The notes under the pieces are model-generated. The model searched no databases. It saw nothing but the letters and a program-made list of their open reading frames with translations, and was not told the DNA's origin. 14,493 nt of DNA from an uncultured Coprococcus sp. (GTDB lineage: Bacteria > Bacillota > Clostridia > Lachnospirales > Lachnospiraceae). Below, piece by piece: positions 6,034 through 12,235 of this stretch (position 1 is its first letter; the number at the start of each line of letters is the position of its first letter). The position numbers and the translations under genes were made by a program. The stretch lies in assembly GCA_900548315.1 (NCBI GenBank), contig URJU01000036.1, forward strand, positions 1 through 14,493, read 5' to 3'.

Positions 6034-8424
6034 ATGACATATAAGATCTCATCAAAGGCAGATGTTCTTAAGAGTCTTTATGGAAGACTGAAATTTTCAA
6101 AAATTGAAAAAATGAAGATTGTGACCGGTGAAGAGATATTGGATGATCCGTATAAGATTGCCGATGAAATATACAGGGCATTTGCTGGTCAAATGATAGT
6201 CGTACGGAGTTCATCATCCAACGAGGATGGAATGAATACGTCAAATGCCGGTCATTATGAGAGCATACTTGGTGTGGATTCTCAGAATACGGAATCGGTC
6301 GTTGACGCTCTGAGAAATGTGTTGGGATCATACACATGCGATATAAAAGATGTGTCAAACGAGCAGGTTCTGGTTCAGAAACAGGTGGATGATATAAGCT
6401 ACAGCGGAGTTATATTTTCCAGGGAATTAAAAAAGAACGGCCCATACTATGCTATAACGTATGATGAGGATTCCACAGATGCCGTAACTAGCGGCAGGGG
6501 AGGGAAAAATGTGTATGTGCTTAGAAATGCAGAGATATCAGAACTCCCAAAACACTGGGGTGCGCTGATATCTGCTATGCGGGAACTTGAGACCATATTT
6601 CCAGATTATCCTCTTGATGTGGAATTTGCCATAGACGCACAGAACCTAGTGACAGTCTTTCAGGTCAGACCTCTTGCGGCAAGCATTAAGGCAGAAAAAA
6701 GCAGGGTGTCTGATGAGGATATTTTTGAAATGGCAGATGAGGCTGCCCGGGAGTATGGAAGGATAGGAGATATGCTGGGAGAAAAAAATACTATCCTTTC
6801 TGATATGGCATTTTGGAATCCGGCAGAGATGATAGGTGAAAATCCTCATCCGTTGGATTATTCACTGTATAGGGAAATAATAACATCTTCTGCGTGGAAC
6901 CAGGGGCTTAGCTATATCGGCTACAAGGAAGTCGATGGGGATCTCATGTACAAACTCGGAAATAAGCCATATATATCATTAAAGAAGTCCTTCCTTGGGC
7001 TTATGCCGGATGATGTGGATGCCAGGATCGAGAAGAAATTATTGGGATATTACAACCGAAAACTGACGGCGGATCCGACAGCCCATGACAAGATAGAATT
7101 TGAGATAGCATTTTCAGAGTATGATTTTGCAACGGAGGACAAGCTGCAGGAATTAAAGGGAGAGGGATTTACCAGAGAGGAGATAGCGGATCTGTCGGAC
7201 TCGCTGTTCAATCTCACAAATAACGCAATATGTAATTTTGGAAGAAACAGGATGAAGGATCTCAGAGCACTCAATGGACTAAGGGTGCACCGTGAAAATA
7301 CTAGGAGCAACTGGCTCATGGCAGACAATGATGTAATAACGCTGCTGCAGTATTTTGTACAGCTTATAGAGAGTATAAAGCATTACGGAACACCGAAGTT
7401 TGCAAGACAGGCAAGACTTGCGTTTATATCAAAGGCGATAAGTCGTTCGCTCGTGTACAGGGGGGTGTTCACCGACAAGGAAATAGACGATTTTATGATG
7501 TCAATCTATACAGTTGCATCAGAGTACGACTCGGACTTCCAGGATCTGGTTGATGGGCAGATAACTAGGGTGACATTTGATGAAAAGTATGGGCATCTGA
7601 GATCGGGTACATATGATATAACATGTGACACATATGCGCACAGAGAATTTGATCTGTCAAAGGGCAGTGCTGCAGCTAGAAAGCAGAGACAGACAATAGA
7701 GCAGCTCAAACACACATCTCTAGATATGGTGAAGATGATGGATGCCCTTGAGGATATAGGATTCTATGTGAATCTTAAGGAGTTCGTTGATTTCCTTCGT
7801 GATTCCATGGAAGAACGGGAGTATTTCAAGTTTGAATTCACCAAGACACTCAGTCTTGCAATGGATATACTTATAGATATAGGAGACAAGCTGGGCATAT
7901 CAAAGGAAGATATGGCTTATCTTGAGGTACCGGATATTCAGCTTGCGGTCAGGAGTTCAGCTGGAGAGATAAAGGAAAAGTGGCTAAGGATAATAGACAG
8001 GAATAGGTGGATGTTCGAGCGCAATTCCATGCTGATACTACCTGATGTGGTCTATAATCCGGGGGGACTGAAGTGTATAGAGGTATGGGAGGCGAGACCC
8101 AATTTTATCACATCCGAGTGTGTGACTGGGGATGTGATACTTCTCGAAAACTATGAGAATGAAGACCATGAGGACATCGCTGATGTCAGGGACAAGATAG
8201 TTGTATTGCCAAAGGCTGACCCTGGATACGACTGGATATTTGCAAAGGGCATAAAAGGATTCATAACAAAATATGGAGGGGCGGCATCACATATGGCGAT
8301 ACGATGTGCGGAGTTCAAGATTCCGGCAGCCATAGGATGCGGCGATTGTATATACAGTTTTGTCGAAAGACAAGTGAGGGTAACACTCGACTGCGCAAAT
8401 GGAAAGATCATGAAAGGAGAATGA
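6034..8424 (+). CDS. PEP-synthase-like phosphotransferase, candidate L-glutamine kinase (Cj1418-like)
   Basis: A 796-residue cytoplasmic enzyme with the three-part layout of PEP synthase and rifampin phosphotransferase. Residues 1 to about 215 form the ATP-grasp domain: SKADVL (7-12, Lys8 in the place of the usual GGKxxxL lysine), RSSSSNEDG (58-66) and EFAID...FQVRPL (Glu197, Gln210, Arg212). A specific middle domain begins with FWNPAEMIG (260-268) and PHPLDYSLY. The C-terminal swivelling domain carries the phosphohistidine motif GGAASHMAIRCAE, His753. No PEP/pyruvate-binding TIM barrel is present, so it is not PPDK or PEP synthase. The NPAEMIG-type middle domain and the next gene recall Campylobacter Cj1418, which uses ATP to phosphorylate the amide nitrogen of glutamine, giving AMP and phosphate. 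ATG 6034 follows AAGGAGG (6021-6027); the earlier in-frame ATG at 5998 lies inside the terminator. The substrate assignment is inference; the fold is secure. Confidence 0.72.
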   Translation: MTYKISSKADVLKSLYGRLKFSKIEKMKIVTGEEILDDPYKIADEIYRAFAGQMIVVRSSSSNEDGMNTSNAGHYESILGVDSQNTESVVDALRNVLGSYTCDIKDVSNEQVLVQKQVDDISYSGVIFSRELKKNGPYYAITYDEDSTDAVTSGRGGKNVYVLRNAEISELPKHWGALISAMRELETIFPDYPLDVEFAIDAQNLVTVFQVRPLAASIKAEKSRVSDEDIFEMADEAAREYGRIGDMLGEKNTILSDMAFWNPAEMIGENPHPLDYSLYREIITSSAWNQGLSYIGYKEVDGDLMYKLGNKPYISLKKSFLGLMPDDVDARIEKKLLGYYNRKLTADPTAHDKIEFEIAFSEYDFATEDKLQELKGEGFTREEIADLSDSLFNLTNNAICNFGRNRMKDLRALNGLRVHRENTRSNWLMADNDVITLLQYFVQLIESIKHYGTPKFARQARLAFISKAISRSLVYRGVFTDKEIDDFMMSIYTVASEYDSDFQDLVDGQITRVTFDEKYGHLRSGTYDITCDTYAHREFDLSKGSAAARKQRQTIEQLKHTSLDMVKMMDALEDIGFYVNLKEFVDFLRDSMEEREYFKFEFTKTLSLAMDILIDIGDKLGISKEDMAYLEVPDIQLAVRSSAGEIKEKWLRIIDRNRWMFERNSMLILPDVVYNPGGLKCIEVWEARPNFITSECVTGDVILLENYENEDHEDIADVRDKIVVLPKADPGYDWIFAKGIKGFITKYGGAASHMAIRCAEFKIPAAIGCGDCIYSFVERQVRVTLDCANGKIMKGE

Positions 8425-8427
8425 CAT

Positions 8428-9111
8428 ATGCTGCGCGCACTTATTACACAGAGAGAAGGACATAACATGTATGGCAAATCCACGGATGTTCTGGAGGCTG
8501 CATATGTTGAATTCTATGAGAGTATGGGGATAAGGCTTTTGCCTGTGTCCAATTTTACAAAGGATTTTGATGCCGTGGTTGAGCAGCAGTTCGACCTGCT
8601 CATAGTTACTGGGGGTGGAACACTGCACCCTAGGCATTACATAGAGCCCCACAACGCGGAGCTGCAGCCGAGACGTGATGCAATGGAGGAACAGCTCATA
8701 ATGTATTGCGTACACAACAGCATACCGGTTATAGGCGTTTGCCGTGGTATGCAGCATATAAATGCGTTGTTTGGGGGAAAAATATGTTACTCTGCGAGGT
8801 TTAAAGTTCCGAGACCGAGGGGGATAGATCACATGGCACGCATAGTGAACACAGACAGGTATGTGAAGGTCAATAATTTTCATAGTGATTGCGTATATCT
8901 GGAGAATCTGTCAACGATGTTTTATCCCATAGTTATCGATGAGGAAAATGAATCAGTGGAGGCGTTCGTGTCTCCTGCCATGAGCATACTGGCGTTTCAG
9001 TGGCATCCTGAGCGCATTTTTGAGAGCGAGGATGGCAGACTCTTTTCGAGACATCTCATACAAGATTTTCTTGGAATTCCAAGGGATGATGTGAAATTAG
9101 ATATTGACTGA
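8428..9111 (+). CDS. Class I glutamine-amidotransferase-fold hydrolase (peptidase C26), candidate gamma-glutamyl-CDP-amidate hydrolase
   Basis: A 227-residue enzyme of the gamma-glutamyl hydrolase/PuuD group (peptidase C26), which cleaves gamma-glutamyl amide bonds. The nucleophile elbow is GVCRGMQ (103-109, Cys105) and the rest of the triad is in QWHPE (191-195, His193 and Glu195). TGGGTLHP (61-68) forms the oxyanion-side loop, and VNNFHSD (148-154) matches the block before the C-terminal strands. No synthase domain is attached. It starts three bases after the preceding stop, with AAAGGAG (8413-8419) inside the end of that gene, so the two are cotranscribed and probably work together. In Campylobacter, Cj1417 has the same fold and releases glutamate from gamma-glutamyl-CDP-amidate made from the product of glutamine kinase Cj1418. 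A PuuD-like catabolic role is less likely given this neighbour. No terminator follows. Confidence 0.72.
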   Translation: MLRALITQREGHNMYGKSTDVLEAAYVEFYESMGIRLLPVSNFTKDFDAVVEQQFDLLIVTGGGTLHPRHYIEPHNAELQPRRDAMEEQLIMYCVHNSIPVIGVCRGMQHINALFGGKICYSARFKVPRPRGIDHMARIVNTDRYVKVNNFHSDCVYLENLSTMFYPIVIDEENESVEAFVSPAMSILAFQWHPERIFESEDGRLFSRHLIQDFLGIPRDDVKLDID

Positions 9112-9152
9112 CAGAAAGTGAGCAATGTTAAGAAATAAATCAGGGGCATTTG

Positions 9153-9181
9153 TTGAAATGAACCATGAAAGATGCTAGAAT
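9153..9181 (+). promoter_or_regulatory. Promoter for the coiled-coil protein gene
   Basis: TTGAAA (9153-9158), a 17-base spacer and TAGAAT (9176-9181) preceded by TGC give a near-consensus SigA-type promoter with a predicted start near 9188 and a leader of about 58 bases. Confidence 0.75.
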
Positions 9182-9221
9182 AAACTAGTGTATATCTATA
9201 TGATAAACGGATTATTTATAA

Positions 9222-9245
9222 AGGCACTATTGCGGAGGCACTATT
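9222..9245 (+). repeat. Direct repeat of AGGCACTATT covering the ribosome site
   Basis: AGGCACTATT occurs at 9222-9231 and again at 9236-9245, spaced by GCGG and ending directly before ATG 9246. The second copy with GCGG before it provides the ribosome site (GGAGG at 9234-9238). The repeat is exact over ten bases; whether it is a slippage product or has a regulatory role is unknown. Confidence 0.6.
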
Positions 9246-10199
9246 ATGGAGAACGGAAAAGCTAAGCAGCTGCTTGACAGGATACAGGATCTGGTCGGCG
9301 ATGGTCAGAATGTTCCATTTGCGGCTGGTAAGGTTTTGGTCAATAAAGAAGAAGTCCTTGAAATTGTAGAAGAACTCAAGACAACTATAGATTTGGAACT
9401 TAAGGCATATCATGAGATAACGGACAAGAGGAGTAAGATCATAAAGGAGGCAGAGCAAGAGGCTGATGAGATTATCGCCGAGGCAGAGGAGGCCGCATCG
9501 AGGATCAGACTCAGCAAGCCGAGCCCGCTGTATGTTGACAGAAAAGTCAAAAGCCTGGGTAAACAGGACAGACAGGCACTAAGGACAGCCAATGAGATTT
9601 ATGCTGCATCCATCATATATACGAATGAGATGCTGATGGAGATCAATGAGACTGTCAATCAGGCGTACAACATGATAAGCATGGAGAGTGACAGAGTTCT
9701 TGAGTCCCTCAGAAAGAAGTCAGAGATAATAGAGAACAACAAGAAAGAACTCATGGAAGGTCTTATGGACATGAAGAAACAGGAGCGTTATGCGGATATC
9801 CTTGAGATAAGCCAGCTCCTTGCAAATGAACTTTACTATGAGAAGAACCGGTCGAAGGAAGAGGCTCAAAAGGATAACGGCGGAGAGCCAGAGATGGTCC
9901 AGTGGGAATTTGATTTCGATGAAAAGAAGGAACAGGAGCCTATCAGAGTGAAGGCATCCAGAGAACCGGTGAGAGCACGGGATACCATGCAGGAGGATTC
10001 ATCGATACATGTCATCAGGGACGATGAGGACGATGACATGAAGAAAAGATTTGGAGACAGGACACCGGTGAGACTTGAGGAGTCCATCACGGATGACAGT
10101 GCAAAAGGCACTGCTTCAGACAAGGGTGGAAAGCCTGATTTCAGGATTGGTGGGCGTATATCCGATGATTTCGATGATGTGGATGATGGTGTGGTATAG
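9246..10199 (+). CDS. Coiled-coil protein with acidic C-terminal tail, function unknown
   Basis: A 317-residue soluble protein with no signal peptide or membrane helix. Residues from about 35 to 90 are a strongly charged coiled coil with an Ala/Glu-rich stretch (AEQEADEIIAEAEEAASRI) of the kind seen in DivIVA-like proteins and in ATP synthase b/V-type E stalk subunits; automated annotation often calls such clostridial proteins 'ATPase' on this ground alone. A second helical region spans about 105-205 and includes a Met-rich segment. From about 210 the chain becomes low-complexity and very acidic (DEDDDMKK, DDFDDVDDG), probably disordered. I see no nucleotide-binding or catalytic motif. It has its own promoter and GGAGG ribosome site. 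The pspA gene downstream has its own promoter 150 bases on, so no operon partner is evident. A scaffold or cell-envelope role is possible but not shown. Confidence 0.7.
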   Translation: MENGKAKQLLDRIQDLVGDGQNVPFAAGKVLVNKEEVLEIVEELKTTIDLELKAYHEITDKRSKIIKEAEQEADEIIAEAEEAASRIRLSKPSPLYVDRKVKSLGKQDRQALRTANEIYAASIIYTNEMLMEINETVNQAYNMISMESDRVLESLRKKSEIIENNKKELMEGLMDMKKQERYADILEISQLLANELYYEKNRSKEEAQKDNGGEPEMVQWEFDFDEKKEQEPIRVKASREPVRARDTMQEDSSIHVIRDDEDDDMKKRFGDRTPVRLEESITDDSAKGTASDKGGKPDFRIGGRISDDFDDVDDGVV

Positions 10200-10316
10200 A
10201 CTGCAGTCAGGTATCTATAACATACTATTAAGTGAATATTAGGGTTGAATAAGTTGATGGCTGATACTTTACAGGGGGTAACGTGTCTATAAACACATTA
10301 TATGATTAACCAACAT

Positions 10317-10340
10317 TTCGGACTTAATATTGAGACCGAA
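10317..10340. promoter_or_regulatory. 24-bp dyad over the -35 box of pspA, operator candidate
   Basis: The dyad runs from TTCGG to CCGAA around the centre AATATT (10326-10331); of the twelve base pairs, ten are perfect, one is G/T and one is A/A. Its right half contains the -35 box TTGAGA (10330-10335). No T-run follows, so a protein-binding site is more likely than a terminator. The pspA family is typically induced by envelope stress, which makes a regulator site here plausible. Confidence 0.55.
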
Positions 10341-10358
10341 GCATATGTATCATATAAT
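10330..10358 (+). promoter_or_regulatory. pspA promoter
   Basis: TTGAGA (10330-10335), a 17-base spacer and a perfect TATAAT (10353-10358) give a strong SigA-type promoter, with a predicted start near 10365 and a leader of about 65 bases before pspA. Confidence 0.78.
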
Positions 10359-10430
10359 GGTGGTGTCGTCGATGGAAGACAACATTAATATTATATATAA
10401 CTTTTCATTTACAAAGCGGAGGTAAAGATT

Positions 10431-11111
10431 ATGGGAATTTTAAAGAGATTTAAGGACATCATGTCATCAAACATCAATGCACTTCTGGACAAGGCAGAGG
10501 ATCCAGAGAAGATGATCGATCAATATCTGAGAGACCTTCAGGAGGATCTCAGAAAAGTTAAGTCAGAGACTGCTACAGTTATGGCTGAGGAGCAGAGATG
10601 TAAGAGACAGTTAGATGAGTGTGATGCAGAGATTGCCAAGATGCAGACATATGCTGAGAAAGCACTTGTAGCAGGCAATGAGGGTGATGCGATGAAGTTC
10701 CTTGAGAAGAAGAACCAGCTCACACAGAAACAGGTTGCACTTCAGCAGGCATATGATGCAGCAGCAGCAAATGCTGCCAAGATGAGACAGATGCACGATA
10801 AGCTCACAAAGGATGTTGGAGATCTGAACGCGAGAAAAGAAACCATAAAGGCAAAGGTTCAGGTTGCAAAGACTCAGGAGCGTATGAACAAGATGATGAG
10901 CGGAATCGGTGATTCATCAGCATCAATGGATGCGTTCTCAAGAATGGAAGCAAAAGCAGATGCTATGCTTGACAAGGCAAATGCAATGAGCGAGCTTAAC
11001 TCAGCAGCTGCAGATTCAGTTGATGATCTTGCGAGCAAGTATGATGCAGCTCCTAATGCAGATGTTCAGGATGAGCTTGCAGCACTTAAGGCTAAGATGG
11101 GATTACAGTAA
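10431..11111 (+). CDS. pspA: PspA/IM30 family membrane-stress protein
   Basis: A 226-residue PspA/IM30 (ESCRT-III-like) protein that binds and stabilises the inner face of the cytoplasmic membrane when it is damaged. The amphipathic start MGILKRFKDIMSSNINALLDKAEDPEKMI is the family signature, with the conserved AEDPEKM at about 22-28. Long helices follow, forming the hairpin coiled coil of about residues 28-150 (YLRDLQEDLRKVKSE; FLEKKNQLTQKQ), then a more variable Ala/Asp-rich tail ending in LAALKAKMGLQ. The length is typical. The start is fixed by GGAGG (10418-10422) eight bases before the ATG. The next gene, a YdjI-like SPFH protein, starts 27 bases after the stop, so the two form an operon, as in the Bacillus ydjFGHI operon. 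The strong promoter with an overlapping dyad suggests regulated expression. Confidence 0.95.
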   Translation: MGILKRFKDIMSSNINALLDKAEDPEKMIDQYLRDLQEDLRKVKSETATVMAEEQRCKRQLDECDAEIAKMQTYAEKALVAGNEGDAMKFLEKKNQLTQKQVALQQAYDAAAANAAKMRQMHDKLTKDVGDLNARKETIKAKVQVAKTQERMNKMMSGIGDSSASMDAFSRMEAKADAMLDKANAMSELNSAAADSVDDLASKYDAAPNADVQDELAALKAKMGLQ

Positions 11112-11138
11112 ATCCTTTTGACAGAGAGGAGCACATAG

Positions 11139-12116
11139 ATGGGATTATTTTCAAATCAGTTTGCTAATGTAGTAGAGTGGGAAGAGTACAGAGATGACGT
11201 CATCTTCTGGAAATGGACCAACAAAGAGATAAAGAAGGACTCGAAACTTATCATCAAGCCGGGACAAGATGCGATATTCATGTACAATGGAGCGGTTGAG
11301 GGTATATTTACAGAGTCTGGAAGTTATACTATTGATTCACAGATCATACCATTCCTTTCAACACTTAAAGGATTCAAGTTTGGTTTCAATTCAGGACTTC
11401 GCGCAGAGGTTCTGTTTGTAAATACCAAGGAGTTTACATGTAACTGGGGAACCAGTTCGCCTATCCGACTTCAGGCTCCTGGACTGCCTGGTGGACTTCC
11501 GGTCAGATCAAATGGTAAGTTTTCATTCAAGATAGATGATTACAATGTACTTATTGAGAAGGTTGCTGGTATCAAGCAGCAGTTTACTGTTGATGATATA
11601 AGAGATCGTATCAGAGGTATTTTGGATGGACTTCTCATGAAGTGGATAACAAAGGTTGGAAAAGATGTTTTCAATCTCATGGCCAATGCAGTTGATATAG
11701 CTAAGGGTATCAAGGAAGATTTGGACATGGAGCTTTTGGGAATCGGACTTACTATCACAGATTTCAGGATCAGTGAGTTTACATATCCGGAGAATATACA
11801 GAAACGTGCAGATCAGGCTGCTGAGTATTCAATGATTGGGGATATGAATAGATTTCAGCAGGTTAGTATGGTTGATTCTATGGCAAGGGGTGGCCACACA
11901 GGAACAGCTGGAAGCAACGCAACGGATATGGCAAATGCAATGGTTGGCATGCAGATGGGAATGGCTATGGCAAATCAGATGTCAGGTGCTATGAACCAGA
12001 TGAATAATCAGGCAGGTGCTCAGATGACAGGAGCAGCACCTAAGTTCTGTCCTAACTGTGGTCAGCCGACAAACGGAGCAAAGTTCTGCGGTAATTGTGG
12101 AACAAAACTTATATAA
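11139..12116 (+). CDS. SPFH-domain protein with C-terminal zinc ribbon (YdjI-like)
   Basis: A 325-residue protein of the YdjI group ('virion core protein' in older annotation). The N-terminal 240 residues form an SPFH (band-7-like) domain: WKWTNKEIKKDSKLIIKPGQ (about 25-44), AIFMYNGAVEG, then a helical stalk ending in QKRADQAAEYSMIGDMNRFQ. A Met/Gln/Ala/Asn-rich flexible linker covers about 255-300. The end is a zinc ribbon with two CxxC knuckles, CPNC (304/307) and CGNC (317/320). There is no membrane helix; such proteins attach to the membrane through partners. In Bacillus, YdjI helps bring PspA to the membrane with YdjG and YdjH, and here it directly follows pspA with its own AGGAG (11127-11131). 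Counterparts of YdjG and YdjH are not next to it. The architecture is clear; the PspA-recruiting role is inferred from that precedent. Confidence 0.88.
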   Translation: MGLFSNQFANVVEWEEYRDDVIFWKWTNKEIKKDSKLIIKPGQDAIFMYNGAVEGIFTESGSYTIDSQIIPFLSTLKGFKFGFNSGLRAEVLFVNTKEFTCNWGTSSPIRLQAPGLPGGLPVRSNGKFSFKIDDYNVLIEKVAGIKQQFTVDDIRDRIRGILDGLLMKWITKVGKDVFNLMANAVDIAKGIKEDLDMELLGIGLTITDFRISEFTYPENIQKRADQAAEYSMIGDMNRFQQVSMVDSMARGGHTGTAGSNATDMANAMVGMQMGMAMANQMSGAMNQMNNQAGAQMTGAAPKFCPNCGQPTNGAKFCGNCGTKLI

Positions 12117-12141
12117 GACGCAAATAAAATAATATATTCAT

Positions 12142-12169
12142 TTGCAAATAAACGCTGTTATGTTATACT
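12142..12169 (+). promoter_or_regulatory. pcrA promoter, embedded in the left arm of the terminator
   Basis: TTGCAA (12142-12147), a 16-base spacer and TATACT (12164-12169) preceded by TGT give an extended -10 promoter. The predicted start near 12176 is in the hairpin loop, so the pcrA transcript lacks the left arm and escapes the terminator, while readthrough RNA would form it. Confidence 0.65.
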
Positions 12170-12218
12170 GAACAAATGGAACAAAACATATGTTTGGTAT
12201 ATACATGACAGCGTTTTT
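12150..12218 (+). terminator. Long terminator hairpin after the pspA operon
   Basis: AAACGCTGTTATG (12150-12162) pairs with CATGACAGCGTTT (12204-12216) with one G/T pair. Inside it, TATACTGAACA (12164-12174) pairs with TGTTTGGTATA (12191-12201) with two G/T pairs, leaving a 16-base loop. TTTTT (12214-12218) ends the structure. This would stop transcripts arriving from the pspA operon. Confidence 0.8.
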
Positions 12219-12235
12219 ATTATATAGGAGGAATT

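Noticed and set aside
6034..8424. Annotation as PEP synthase or pyruvate phosphate dikinase
   Set aside because: The ATP-grasp and phosphohistidine domains are present, but the C-terminal PEP/pyruvate-binding barrel is absent: the chain ends about 40 residues after the phosphohistidine.
8428..9111. Annotation as PuuD, a putrescine-catabolism hydrolase
   Set aside because: The fold fits, but no other putrescine (puu) gene is near and the gene is tightly coupled to the glutamine-kinase-like gene.
10372..10425. A 17-codon leader peptide ORF ending at the pspA ribosome site (stop at 10423)
   Set aside because: It has no ribosome site of its own and no regulatory codon run; it starts only about 7 bases after the predicted transcription start. 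Likely chance.
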